From: CAWCPR01 sp963797475
Lineage (GTDB): Bacteria > Chloroflexota > Anaerolineae > Anaerolineales > UBA4823
Direction of reading: 5' to 3'
Length of the DNA: 64,000 bases
NCBI GenBank assembly: GCA_963797475.1
Contig: CAWCPR010000001.1
Coordinates: 2,480,001-2,544,000 of the forward strand
Shown here: positions 50,373 through 59,477 of the stretch, in pieces
How positions within the stretch are numbered: position 1 is the stretch's first letter
Layout of the letters: every line of letters begins with the position of its first letter
The notes under the pieces: model-generated
What the model was told of the DNA's origin: nothing
What the model saw: only the letters and a program-made list of their open reading frames with translations
The model's database searches: none
Position numbers and translations under genes: made by a program

Positions 50373-52550
50373 TCAGGCTTTTTGCAAAACCCGGTTTTGT
50401 GGCTCGCTGGAATGGCTGTTTTTTCCATAATACGCAGAGGCGGCAAACGTGGAATGGATGGGAAGCGATGTCCCAACTACCCCACGCTGCTCCTGCCCGT
50501 CCTCTGAGAGTTTGAAGCGGGTCACAACCTGTTTTAACGCTTCAGCCATCTCGGCCAGGGATTGAGCGGAGGCGGTCACTTCTTCAACCTGGGCGCTCAT
50601 CTCTTCTGCCGAAGCGCTCACCTCTTCTACCGCCGCGCTGTTCTCTTCGCTCACGCTGGCGATGTTCTCGATCGCCTGGGTGACTTCGCTCGACCCGGCT
50701 GCCATTTCCTCCGTGGAAGCGGTGTTTTCTTCCACCACCGCCGATACGCTGTCCATCGCAGCCACCAGCTCGTTGGCTAAGGCGCTCATCTTCTCGGCTG
50801 CCGCGGCGATTTCTACCCCGGAACGCTGGCCGGTTTCGGAAGCCTGTAACAGGTTATCCAGCGCCTGCCCGGACTGGTTGGCCAGGGTCACGCCGTTTTC
50901 CACCTCGCCGGCGCTCTCGTTCATCGCCTGGACGGCCTCTCCCACAGTTTCCCGGATGCCTTTGATCAATGTCGCAATCTCTTTGGTGGCTGAGGCGGAT
51001 TTTTCAGCCAGCTTGCGGACTTCATCGGCCACCACGGCAAAGCCTTTGCCATGCTCGCCGGCCCGGGCTGCTTCGATGGCAGCGTTCAGCGCCAGCAGGT
51101 TGGTTTGGGAAGCGATGTCGTCGATGGTCTCTACGATCATGCCGATCTGCTCGGAGCGCTGGCCCATTTCCTCGACTTTTGAAGCTGATAGGTCTACTTT
51201 GGCTTTGATCCTGCCCATGCCGCCGATGGTCTCCTCGACCGTCCTGGCGCTGGAGCGGGTTGTTTGCACCGCTTCGGCGGCGTTCTTGGCCTGGGCTTTG
51301 GCGCTTGCGGAGACCTGTTGGATGGCGGCAGTGATCTGGCTGGTGACGTCTGAAGCACGCCCAGCGGCGTTAGCTTGTTCCTGAGCGCCCTTGGCCACGC
51401 CATCGATCGCCCGGCTCATCTGTTCCACGGACCCAGCGGTACGTGTAACCGATTCGGACTGCTGGGCAGTGCCTTTAGCGATCTGCTGGATGGTTGCAGC
51501 AATCTGGCCGGAAGCCTGGCCGGATTGGTTGGCTGCGCTTGCCAGTTGCTCAGATGCAGCAGACAAGCTGGAAGCATTTTCTGCGATGCCTGCAACCATC
51601 TCATGCAAGCGATTGATCATCTGTAGAAAAGCGATCCCAAGTTCATCCTTCTCGGATTTTGGCGTAATCGCCACCGTCAGATCTCCAGCCGCGATCCGGG
51701 TAGCCGTCTCTGCCATTTCTGTCATATACAGTCGAGTGTCAGTCAAAGCCCGAGCAACAGCGCCTACTTCGTCTTTCAAGCGGTGTACAGTCTCCTTTGT
51801 CGCTTCGGACATATCCCGGTTGAGGTCTCCCTTCGCCATATGGGTCGCATCAACTTCAATTATAGACAATGGCCGGGTTACCGAGCGGGTGAGCAGAATG
51901 GTGAAACCGATCCCAAACAAACTGACGACTACAGCCGCCAGGATCAACTCCATTCGCATTTGGTTGATCACATCCTGCGCCCAGGTGTTCGATACATCGG
52001 CAAAGGCCAAATTTACGTCTACAAGTTTTGAGATACTCGTATCCATCTTGTTTAATGAATTCGTAAGCTCATCCAGGTTGGTCAATGGCTCAGAGATCGC
52101 TGCGTCTCGTTGGATCGCATAAATCGCATAAGCGTCTTGATATTGGTTCAAGGCATCCGCTTCTTCCGTTTGCAGAGAAGACTTCCCAAACCCGGCCAAT
52201 GCTTCGGTAAACTCCGGGCTCAAGGTGGTGACCCACTCATTTTCATAGCGAGACAAAATTGCCGACATGTCCTGATCTTCTTTTTTGATCGTATCCCCCA
52301 GTGCACTCCTTTGCGCTTCCGTCAGGCTGGTGTTGTTTAACGCTGTCATCCCAGCCATGATATTCTTAAGGTGAATGTTGGCATCTTGGATGTTGTCGAT
52401 TGGGATGAGCATGAAACTATACAGGTTGTCATATTGAGCCTTGAGCGATCCAGCGCCTGCAACCCCCAGGATCAAAATAATCATAGCAGTAACCGGGATC
52501 AGTGCGGCCAGGATAGAGAATTTCCAGATAAATCTCAATTTACCAAACAT
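50373..52550 (-). CDS. Methyl-accepting chemotaxis protein
   Basis: 725 residues. TM1 about 10-33, an extracytoplasmic four-helix-bundle sensor (about 35-200), TM2 (MELILAAVVVSLFGIGFTIL), HAMP, and a long signalling coiled coil whose hairpin tip reads DDIASQTNLLALNAAIEAAR with GKGFAVVADEVRKLAEKSA. It clusters in arrays and controls CheA. No CheR-binding pentapeptide is seen at the C-terminus. No che genes are nearby. The leader contains palindromic copy E and follows a terminator. Confidence 0.94.
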   Translation of the reverse strand: MFGKLRFIWKFSILAALIPVTAMIILILGVAGAGSLKAQYDNLYSFMLIPIDNIQDANIHLKNIMAGMTALNNTSLTEAQRSALGDTIKKEDQDMSAILSRYENEWVTTLSPEFTEALAGFGKSSLQTEEADALNQYQDAYAIYAIQRDAAISEPLTNLDELTNSLNKMDTSISKLVDVNLAFADVSNTWAQDVINQMRMELILAAVVVSLFGIGFTILLTRSVTRPLSIIEVDATHMAKGDLNRDMSEATKETVHRLKDEVGAVARALTDTRLYMTEMAETATRIAAGDLTVAITPKSEKDELGIAFLQMINRLHEMVAGIAENASSLSAASEQLASAANQSGQASGQIAATIQQIAKGTAQQSESVTRTAGSVEQMSRAIDGVAKGAQEQANAAGRASDVTSQITAAIQQVSASAKAQAKNAAEAVQTTRSSARTVEETIGGMGRIKAKVDLSASKVEEMGQRSEQIGMIVETIDDIASQTNLLALNAAIEAARAGEHGKGFAVVADEVRKLAEKSASATKEIATLIKGIRETVGEAVQAMNESAGEVENGVTLANQSGQALDNLLQASETGQRSGVEIAAAAEKMSALANELVAAMDSVSAVVEENTASTEEMAAGSSEVTQAIENIASVSEENSAAVEEVSASAEEMSAQVEEVTASAQSLAEMAEALKQVVTRFKLSEDGQEQRGVVGTSLPIHSTFAASAYYGKNSHSSEPQNRVLQKA

Positions 52551-52592
52551 AATCGTTTTAGTATTCTCCTTTCTTGATGTTTATCTAAAATC

Positions 52593-52624
52593 GTGTTGCG
52601 TGGCCCGCAAAGCGCGCCCAACCC
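52593..52624 (-). repeat. Dispersed palindromic element, copy E (without core hairpin)
   Basis: GTGTTGCGTGGCCCGC-AAA-GCGCGCCCAACCC; arms resemble those of copies B and D. It lies in the chemoreceptor leader. Confidence 0.5.
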
Positions 52625-52639
52625 TTTTGTCAAAGTATA

Positions 52640-52757
52640 TAAAAAAGGACCCGCCCGTTCCCTCCGCGAAAGCGCGGGGTCCGATCGTGTCCTTCACTCT
52701 CAGGCCTTCCACCTGCTCGAAAAGGCGCCCCACACCGGTCTGTAGGGGGTGTTCTTA
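52640..52757 (-). ncRNA. Candidate structured RNA ending in an intrinsic terminator
   Basis: On the minus strand: a hairpin ACACC/GGTGT (52752-52748 with 52736-52732, adjacent C and G runs), a second GCCTT/AAGGC (52726-52722 with 52708-52704), then a terminal stem GGACCC/GGGTCC (52682-52677 with 52652-52647) containing CCGCG-CTTT-CGCGG, followed by six Ts. Could be a small RNA, a riboswitch-like leader or just the terminator of the upstream HD-GYP/receiver operon. I recognise no known riboswitch consensus. Confidence 0.35.
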
Positions 52758-52864
52758 CCTCTCGCTCAACAATCGATTAGAGCTATGGCAGAATCATATT
52801 CAACAATGACCGAAAGGGGAATAAACACGAGCTTAACTTGCTGTAAAAGTTGGATAAAACTTTC

Positions 52865-53455
52865 TTATTCAAGTAGTTCGCGCGCTAAAATTCGCTCCAG
52901 TTTCCGGCGTAAGGCGGCTAATTGTTTGGATTTGAAGGCGCTCCGGGTTGCTTCAAGCACCTGGATGGTTTCTTGGATTGCCCTGGTGAGCAGATCGATT
53001 TGGTCCAGCTTGTCCTGCTTGATTTGAAAGCTCTCCAATAAAGCCCCCCTTCTTTTGAAAGCCGGATGGTTGGCAATGCTCGCTTTAACCTGATCCAGCA
53101 GCACACTAAACTCGACCGGCTTGACCAGGTAGGCAGTCACGGGGAGTTGGATCGAGGCAATTGCCGACCGCAACGTAGGATACCCGGTATAAACGATTAC
53201 AGGCATCCCCTGTTCGCAACGGGAGGCTGCCTGGACTAACTCCAGCTCCTCATTACCGGGCATATTAATCTCGGCGATCATAAGATCGTATTCATTCGCT
53301 TCCAGCGCCCGGATCGCTTCCAGACCATCCCGGACGGGGGCGCATTCATATCCCTCTTTTCGAAGCAGATCGGCAGTGGTTAATAATACGCTCTCGTTCG
53401 GATCGGCGATAAGGATGCGACCGGTGGTGTCCAGGTTATTCAGCCTGTCTGGCAT
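52865..53455 (-). CDS. Atypical receiver-domain protein (phospho-Asp replaced by Glu)
   Basis: 196 residues from ATG at 53455 (MPDRLNNLDTTGRILIADPN), overlapping the HD-GYP stop by 20 bases. The receiver fold is clear, with Thr in VIVYTGYP and Lys in AYLVKPVEF, but the phosphorylation site reads YDLMIAEINMPG, where the expected Asp is Glu, and the acidic DD pair is reduced (IADPN). It may be locked in an active-like state. The C-terminal 70 residues are helical (DQIDLLTRAIQETIQVLEAT) without an output domain I recognise. Confidence 0.8.
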   Translation of the reverse strand: MPDRLNNLDTTGRILIADPNESVLLTTADLLRKEGYECAPVRDGLEAIRALEANEYDLMIAEINMPGNEELELVQAASRCEQGMPVIVYTGYPTLRSAIASIQLPVTAYLVKPVEFSVLLDQVKASIANHPAFKRRGALLESFQIKQDKLDQIDLLTRAIQETIQVLEATRSAFKSKQLAALRRKLERILARELLE

Positions 53456-55403
53456 TTTCTTCGGCGGAAAGCAGGGCGAAAAATACACCTACTACCTGGG
53501 GATCGAAATGTCTGCCGGCCTGTTCCAGGATATAGGCGCGAGCCTTCTCTTCCGGCCAGCCCTTTCGATACGGGCGGTCCGAGAGCAAGGCATCCCAGAC
53601 ATCTGCGACCGCGAAGATGCGCGCCGCCAGCGGAATCTGTTCCCCTTTCAGCCCGCGCGGGTAGCCGCTGCCGTCCCACTTTTCATGATGGCAATAAGGG
53701 ATATCCAACGCCGGGTGGAGATAGGTGATTGGGGAGAGCATTTCATAGGCAATTTCCGGGTGTTTTCGAATCATATCCATTTCTTCTTCGTCGAGCGGAC
53801 CTGGTTTTAACAGGATACTGTCGGGAATGCCCAGTTTGCCGATGTCGTGCAAAAGCGCGCCGCGGCGGATATGAACCAGGTCCGGCTCGTTGAGCGACAT
53901 CGCCCTGGCAAGGCGTGAGGCGATCTCTGCAACGCGCTGGCTGTGACCCTCGGTTTCTCTATCACGCAGATCGAGCGCACGCGACCAACCCTCCAGAGTC
54001 GAATTATAGGCCAGGTTTAATTCGATATTGGAGCGCTGCAAATCGTTGAACAGTGAGGCGTTTTCAACCGCGATGGCAGCCTGGCTGGCCAACGCTTCCA
54101 GAAAATCCAGCCATTCCCGGTCGTGCTCGAGTGGAGAGCGGTGGAAGACTTCCAGCACACCTTTGGCCTGGCTCTTGGCCACTAAAGGGACCGCGTAGTA
54201 GGAAACAAAATGCTCGCCGGCGAAAGAGGGGGAACGAAAGAAATCCGTCTTGTTTTTTTGCAGGTTTGCGACGTGGATCGTCCGCTTCTCGAATGCGGCC
54301 TGGCCGGCCTGGCCCTCGCCAAACCGCAAACGAGTAAACCGTAGAGCGTCCGTAGTAAATCCACAACTCGCCGCGAATTCGAGGGTTTGCTCATGACGGT
54401 TGAAAACCAGCACGCAAGCTGCATCCACGCCGAGCTGCAAGAGCACCTGGTCGAGCAACAAATTCAAGGTATTCCCGAGATCCAGACTGCCTGTGATGGA
54501 TAAATCGATAGTGTGCAATGCGCTCAGCCGTTGAAGCTGGCTTTTGGTTTGTTCGTGCAACTGCATCCGGTGGATGGCGTTGCCGGCGATCTCGGAAATG
54601 GTTGTGAGCAGGCGGACCTGGTCGCCGGTCAACTGCTGTGGGGGTTGGAATCCATAGAAGAGGACGCCCACGATCGCTTGGGCGGTATGGATCGGGATGC
54701 AGGCGCCGCTCAAACCGGCCGGGATGTGTGGGCGCACCAGGGCATGTGTTAATGGGTCCGCTCGAATATCCTGGGTGAAGTAGGGCTGCCCGCTGACAAA
54801 AACCGTGCCGGCGATCCCCCCTCCCGGCCTGATGGGTATTTCAATACCCGGAATTCCTGAGGACGCCGCCGGTCGTAATATATTCTCTGCTGGCGCGTAA
54901 AGCCAAACGACGCCCCCGGCTGCATTGAGGATCCTTATCGTTTTATCCAATAAGATGGGCGCCATTTCGTCGATATATTGGGCGAGGCGCAGCGCGATAG
55001 AAAGATCATTTATTGACTCGAGTTCCAGGAGGCGGGTACGGGTTTCTTCATACGACTGCTTTAATTGCAATGTTCGTTGTTCCAGTGAGCCGGCCATCTG
55101 GTCGAAAGCCTGGGAGAGCTCGCCCAGCAAGCCAAATTGATCTTTCAGTCTCGTGCGTGCAGTAAAATCACCACCAGCGATAAGCTTCGTCAGGTTGATG
55201 AGCGCTTTAACCCTGCGTAGGACCAGGAAATCCGCCCCAAACCATGCCACGAGGAGTGAGGAGACCCCAATCGTAAGGATCACCAGCCCATCGTAATGCT
55301 GCTTTACGACCTCCGAATAAATTGTCAGAAGGATCCCGGGGAGAATGGCAAGAAAAACGAGCAGAATTAAACGGAACCGCAGACTACCCCTGAGGTGTCG
55401 CAT
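53436..55403 (-). CDS. HAMP-GAF-GAF-HD-GYP cyclic-di-GMP phosphodiesterase-like protein
   Basis: 655 residues. Two closely spaced N-terminal helices (about 11-30 and 37-56), HAMP, two GAF domains (about 110-290 and 300-450), then HD-GYP with HSQRVAEIASRLARAM, LLHDIGKLGIPDSIL, HPEIAYEML, HHEKWDGSGYPRGL and ADVWDALLSDRPYRKGW. All metal-binding residues and the GYP loop are present, so it should hydrolyse c-di-GMP. Co-transcribed with the receiver protein downstream. Confidence 0.92.
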   Translation of the reverse strand: MRHLRGSLRFRLILLVFLAILPGILLTIYSEVVKQHYDGLVILTIGVSSLLVAWFGADFLVLRRVKALINLTKLIAGGDFTARTRLKDQFGLLGELSQAFDQMAGSLEQRTLQLKQSYEETRTRLLELESINDLSIALRLAQYIDEMAPILLDKTIRILNAAGGVVWLYAPAENILRPAASSGIPGIEIPIRPGGGIAGTVFVSGQPYFTQDIRADPLTHALVRPHIPAGLSGACIPIHTAQAIVGVLFYGFQPPQQLTGDQVRLLTTISEIAGNAIHRMQLHEQTKSQLQRLSALHTIDLSITGSLDLGNTLNLLLDQVLLQLGVDAACVLVFNRHEQTLEFAASCGFTTDALRFTRLRFGEGQAGQAAFEKRTIHVANLQKNKTDFFRSPSFAGEHFVSYYAVPLVAKSQAKGVLEVFHRSPLEHDREWLDFLEALASQAAIAVENASLFNDLQRSNIELNLAYNSTLEGWSRALDLRDRETEGHSQRVAEIASRLARAMSLNEPDLVHIRRGALLHDIGKLGIPDSILLKPGPLDEEEMDMIRKHPEIAYEMLSPITYLHPALDIPYCHHEKWDGSGYPRGLKGEQIPLAARIFAVADVWDALLSDRPYRKGWPEEKARAYILEQAGRHFDPQVVGVFFALLSAEENARQAE

Positions 55404-55744
55404 AGATCTTTAATATCCACCTTTACGATTTTATTGCAGACCACGGTAACCCTCGGGGCGACAGCCAGTCACAAATTATCATTCCCAGCCCAATTTGACA
55501 GCCAAGCTCTCTCTACACCAGTTCTTAGCAATTTCCAAGGGGTGCAATCAGAGCCCAGGAATCGATGGGCGCTCGAAAGTCGAACAGTAGGGCTGCTAGG
55601 CTGACGCCGAGCAGGGTAAAAGACCACACAACCTGCGTCGCACAGCCAGTGCCTGCGGACCCTATTCTGATGGATTCAAAAGGGATTGTCTATACTCAGG
55701 AGTACCGTATTTTGCCAGGGGTATTTTTTAAGGCCGTGGGTGCT
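55404..55744. other. 341-base intergenic region between the NarL regulator and HD-GYP genes
   Basis: No gene with a proper start is seen. On the minus strand a short open stretch reading TLLGVSLAALLFDFRAPID (about 55640-55550) looks like a membrane segment but lacks an initiation codon in a good position; it could be a relic. The HD-GYP promoter should lie here; none stands out. Confidence 0.3.
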
Positions 55745-56413
55745 TCATTCTTGCGGGGGAATGATGCCGTGCTGAAGGGAGTAGCGCACCAGCGCAGCCT
55801 GGCCGCTCAGGCCCAGTTTCCGCGCCATGTTGCGGCGATGCATGTCGACCGTGCGCGGGCTGATGACCAGCCGGTCGGCGATCTCTGCGCTGGTGAGGCC
55901 TTCCCCAACCAGGTGCAGCACTTCTCGCTCGCGGCGAGTGAGGGTTTCATAGGGATCCAGCGTATCGCCGGCATGTTTATAATGAAGCGCAATGCGATAT
56001 TCTATATCGCCCGCCTCTTCGGATAGGGCCGGGCTCAGATATTGTCGCCCGGCGACCACCTGGCGAATAGCGTGTACCAGCTCCTCCGCGGTGGACTTTT
56101 TCAGTACGTATGCCTTTGCGCCGGCTGCCAGGGACTCCGCCACGTAGGGCACACTGGTATACATCGAAAGGATCACAACCCGAGTTGCTGTCGATTGGAG
56201 CTGAACCTGCCGGGCGACTTCCAGCCCGCTCAGACCGGGCATCATCAAGTCCAACACCAGCACGTCCGGTCGTAAGCGTTCGACCGATCCGATCACTTCC
56301 AACCCGTCGCCGGTTTCGCCGATGACACGGAAGTCCGCTTCCTCTTCCAGCAGTAAGCGCAGACCTTGCCGCACGACAGGATGGTCATCTGCCAGCAGTA
56401 TCGTCACGCTCAT
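55745..56413 (-). CDS. NarL/FixJ-type response regulator
   Basis: 222 residues from ATG at 56413 (MSVTILLADDHPVVRQG). Receiver: DD pair, phospho-Asp in VLVLDLMMPG, Ser in VVILSMYTS and Lys in VLKKSTAEE. C-terminal LuxR helix-turn-helix TRREREVLHLVGEGLTSAEIA and VISPRTVDMHRRNMARKLG. The start lies inside the 3' end of the kinase gene (29-base overlap), so the two are coupled partners. Confidence 0.95.
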   Translation of the reverse strand: MSVTILLADDHPVVRQGLRLLLEEEADFRVIGETGDGLEVIGSVERLRPDVLVLDLMMPGLSGLEVARQVQLQSTATRVVILSMYTSVPYVAESLAAGAKAYVLKKSTAEELVHAIRQVVAGRQYLSPALSEEAGDIEYRIALHYKHAGDTLDPYETLTRREREVLHLVGEGLTSAEIADRLVISPRTVDMHRRNMARKLGLSGQAALVRYSLQHGIIPPQE

Positions 56414-58730
56414 CGTGATCCCCTTCCTGCGCTTCACGCAGTGGCAATTCTACCGTGATCAGAGTCCCTGCGCCAGGCGCCGACTCGATCGTGAGCTGGC
56501 CGCCCAACAGCTCGGCCTGCTCCTGCATCCCACTCAGACCGGTTGAGGTGCGCGCGTCCTGTGCATACTGAACATCAAAGCTTGTCCCCAGGTCCTCGAT
56601 CTGCAGGCCGAGTGTGCTATTCTCGGTCCAAACGCGCACAACCGCCTCTTGCACGCCAGCATAGCGGGCGACATTGGTCAGCCCTTCCTGAACGATCCGG
56701 TAGACAGCCGTCTCGACCTCGGAGGCAAAGCGCCGGCCGAGACCGCGATGATCGAAGCGCACCTGGATACCTGTTTGGCGCGTGTAGCGCTCGAATTGCC
56801 ATAATAAAGCCGGCACCAGGCCCAGGTCGTCCAACACTGCTGGTCGCAGGTCCAACGACAGGTTTTGGACCCGGTCCAATAATTGCTCGACCAGCTTTTG
56901 GGACTCGCTCAGACGGGCGCGGGCCGCTTCCGGCGCCAGGCGGCTGCTCATCTTCAGGGTGATCTGCAGGCCGGTGAGGAGCTGGCCCACCTCGTCATGC
57001 AGCTCACGGGCGACCGTGCGGCGCTCGACCTCGCGCGCCTCCACCAGCCTGGCGCTGAGGGCGCGCAGCCTTTCCCGCTGCTCGCTGACGGATTGGAACA
57101 AACGGGCATTCTCAATCGTAAGCGCGGCCCGGTCGGCAATGTCTTGTAAGAGGGCCTGATCCTCCTGCGTATAGAGCAGACCAGGCCGGTCGCGTGACAG
57201 GCTGAGTATGCCGATCACCTGGCCTTGCACACGTAAGGGTACAGCCAGCAGGCTGGAAATACCGACACGGTCCACGAATGGCCAAAGTTCGTGGGGAATA
57301 AGGGGACGGATCTCCTCGGATGTCACTTCCGGTATCCGCACCGGCTCTCCTGCCAGTAGATTGCCGGAAATCGGCGCGTCCAGGCTCCCCGTCCAGGCAT
57401 TGGACAGGATTTCCTGCATCAAGGCGAAGGCCTGGGGATTGGGGTGATGAAATGCCGCCGGCCTCAGGCGCTGCCGGTCTTCCGATAATTGTAAAATCAT
57501 ACATGCATCGCCGATCAGCTCCGCAGTCCGCCAAGTGATTGTCTCCAGAACTTTCTGATAATCCAGGCCCGCTTCGGCGCAGGACTGAGAGATATCCGCG
57601 AGTAACTGAGCCCGGGCTGCCTGCTGACGGGTAGCCTCCTCGGCATGCTTGCGTTCGGTGACGTCCTGCACCGCGCCGAACATGCGGATTGGCCGGCCCA
57701 ACTCGTCATATTCGATTTCGTCCCGGACGTGCACAAATCGTAGGTCGCCATCGGGGCGGACAATACGGTATTCCACGTCGTAGAGCCGCCTTCCTTGCAG
57801 CGCTTCGATCAACGCTTGCCGTTGGATTTGGCGATCATCAGGATAGATCATTTCTTGTAAATCAGCCAGGGAAAGGATGCCATCGAGGGATTTCAGCCCA
57901 AAGATGCGGTGGGTCTCCTCTGACCCGGTGATCCGGTCGGCGATAAGGTCCCTTTCCCAGTAACCGATATGTGCAAGCTGCTGGGCTTCCTTCAGCTTGG
58001 TCTCGCTTTCTCGAAGCGCTTTTTCGGTCCGCTTGTGTTCGACGATTTCGGCTTGCAGCGCCTGGTTGATCCGTATGAGATCTGTAGTCCGCTCCTGGAC
58101 CTTTTCCTCTAATTCGTCACGGGCTTTCTGTAAGGCACGCTTCAACTCAGGCGCCTCGAGGATTTCCCACTTCCCAGACCGTTTGGCGGCGGCAAAACGG
58201 TGCGTCCATGCAATATCCAGGATATCGTTCGCGGTTCGTGCGCTGGTTGGATAGGCGCACAATATCAGGATATCCTTGTCGGAAGTGACCTCGTCCAGTT
58301 TTTTCTCATAGGTTAAAAAGGCAGTCCAGTATGTCTGCTCAAGCCAGGCTTCGTCCGCCGCCACTCTCAAGCGGGCATAACCTTTGGCCAGCGCCTGAGC
58401 AAGCTTTGTATTCAATTTGTTGATCACGCCTTCAGAGTCAAAAACACCGTCTTCGAGATACCATTGCCGGGCAGGGAGGATCTCGATCTCCCCTTTTTCT
58501 TTAATTTCATCGATGCCTGGAATTGCCTGCCTCAACGCTTTCCTGGCTTCTTCGACGCCAGAGGCGGATGTGAGCCACAGGCAATAATCATGGCTCTCCA
58601 AACCCTCTTTGAAGTAAGCAACGATTGTCTCAAGCAAATCTTGCCTGGTCTCGTAAAAGAAGCAGAAATGTGTCCCCCAAAGCATGTCCCCCCACTCCTC
58701 AATTTCCGCTGGTCCACGACTGAAATCCAT
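56385..58730 (-). CDS. MEDS-PAS-GAF sensor histidine kinase (NarX/DegS type)
   Basis: 781 residues, cytoplasmic. N-terminal MEDS/DcmR-like domain (WGTHFCFFYETRQDLLETIVAYFKEG), coiled coil, PAS (IGYWERDLIADRITGSEE... FVHVRDEIEYDELG), GAF (LADISQSCAEAGL... IENARLF), then HisKA_3 dimerisation with the phospho-His in ARELHDEVGQLLTGLQ and an HATPase end (TGLSGMQEQAELLGGQLTIES). Cognate to the NarL-type regulator that overlaps its 3' end. MEDS domains are tied to sensing of C1 or hydrocarbon compounds, but the ligand here is unknown. Confidence 0.92.
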   Translation of the reverse strand: MDFSRGPAEIEEWGDMLWGTHFCFFYETRQDLLETIVAYFKEGLESHDYCLWLTSASGVEEARKALRQAIPGIDEIKEKGEIEILPARQWYLEDGVFDSEGVINKLNTKLAQALAKGYARLRVAADEAWLEQTYWTAFLTYEKKLDEVTSDKDILILCAYPTSARTANDILDIAWTHRFAAAKRSGKWEILEAPELKRALQKARDELEEKVQERTTDLIRINQALQAEIVEHKRTEKALRESETKLKEAQQLAHIGYWERDLIADRITGSEETHRIFGLKSLDGILSLADLQEMIYPDDRQIQRQALIEALQGRRLYDVEYRIVRPDGDLRFVHVRDEIEYDELGRPIRMFGAVQDVTERKHAEEATRQQAARAQLLADISQSCAEAGLDYQKVLETITWRTAELIGDACMILQLSEDRQRLRPAAFHHPNPQAFALMQEILSNAWTGSLDAPISGNLLAGEPVRIPEVTSEEIRPLIPHELWPFVDRVGISSLLAVPLRVQGQVIGILSLSRDRPGLLYTQEDQALLQDIADRAALTIENARLFQSVSEQRERLRALSARLVEAREVERRTVARELHDEVGQLLTGLQITLKMSSRLAPEAARARLSESQKLVEQLLDRVQNLSLDLRPAVLDDLGLVPALLWQFERYTRQTGIQVRFDHRGLGRRFASEVETAVYRIVQEGLTNVARYAGVQEAVVRVWTENSTLGLQIEDLGTSFDVQYAQDARTSTGLSGMQEQAELLGGQLTIESAPGAGTLITVELPLREAQEGDHDERDDTAGR

Positions 58731-59048
58731 ATCAAACCCTCCCGTGAGACCTAGAGTTGCTGTTATGGTTTCTAAGTCAATAAATACAATACCCTCTTAT
58801 ACCCCAAAACATTTTGCCCCAAAGGCTGAAACGTTCCTATTTATAGAAATGAGGTGGGAGTTGGCTTAGTATAACATATTACCCTTCAGAAAATTCGAAG
58901 GGTCGTGTACAATCATACAATTAAACCATACGGTTATTTTAAAATATTACTGCTTGCTTCCCGCCCTAAAATCCAGTAAAATCTTAATGACTCTCTTCTT
59001 ATGCACAATTAGACCAAGCAAGGTTCTTGACAGGGAGGAACTTCCGAA
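58731..59048. other. 318-base divergent intergenic region (kinase / spoVS)
   Basis: AT-rich, no gene seen. It has a perfect 7-base-pair inverted repeat ACCCTTC / GAAGGGT (58881-58903, nine-base spacer), a possible regulator site, and the spoVS promoter. Confidence 0.5.
58954..58982 (+). promoter_or_regulatory. spoVS: Promoter of spoVS
   Basis: TTGCTT (58954-58959) and TAAAAT (58977-58982) with a 17-base spacer, about 65 bases before the spoVS ATG. Confidence 0.6.
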
Positions 59049-59309
59049 ATGGATATCATCAAAGTCTCAGGAACATCGCGAACCTCCGCTGTTGCTGGCG
59101 CCATCGCGGGAGTTTTCCGGGAGAACAAACACGCCGAGGTTCAAGCAATCGGAGCGATCGCAGTCAACCAGGCTGTCAAGGCCCTGGCGCTTGCAAAAGG
59201 CTACCTGGAGGAGGATGGCTACAACGTCATATTTATCCCCGAGTTTGTGGATGTCGAGATCGAGGATAAGATACGCACAGCGATTAAGTTTGTCGTCGAG
59301 CTACGCTAG
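59049..59309 (+). CDS. spoVS: Stage V sporulation protein S (SpoVS/Alba-like)
   Basis: 86 residues, exactly the SpoVS size. MDIIKVSGTSRTSAVAGAIA, AIGAIAVNQAVKALALAKGY and FVDVEIEDKIRTAIKF match SpoVS throughout. SpoVS is an Alba-like small protein needed for late sporulation in Bacillus but is also found in non-sporulating Thermus, Deinococcus and Chloroflexota, where its role is unknown. GGGAGG lies ten bases before the ATG. Confidence 0.95.
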   Translation: MDIIKVSGTSRTSAVAGAIAGVFRENKHAEVQAIGAIAVNQAVKALALAKGYLEEDGYNVIFIPEFVDVEIEDKIRTAIKFVVELR

Positions 59310-59462
59310 CCTTAAAACCCTACCTGGAATTGTCACTTGGTCTTTAACAGTGTGGGGGAACTCCCCGTCTCGTTTCGCGAACAATAAAGCCCGCGCCGCT
59401 GGTGCGCAAAGCTGCATGTGCGCGCTTAATCTTTCGGGCCTTTAAAGGTACAAAGTACAGTT

Positions 59463-59468
59463 TATAAT
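59463..59468 (+). promoter_or_regulatory. -10 box of a probably leaderless esterase transcript
   Basis: TATAAT nine bases before GTG at 59478, with no Shine-Dalgarno between; TTTAAA 16 bases upstream could be a weak -35. Confidence 0.4.
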
Positions 59469-59477
59469 CTGCTGGTT

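Larger units (their letters stand above)
52551..52864 (-). other. 314-base leader/intergenic region of the chemoreceptor gene
   Basis: Between the receiver-protein stop and the chemoreceptor start on the minus strand. In transcript order it holds a possible structured RNA (about 52757-52641) ending in a hairpin with T tract, TTGACA at about 52630, palindromic copy E, and AAAGGAG before the ATG. Confidence 0.5.

Noticed and set aside
52640..52757. TPP or c-di-GMP riboswitch
   Set aside because: A CTGAGAG string recalls the THI box, but the other conserved TPP segments and all c-di-GMP-I tetraloop/receptor features are missing.
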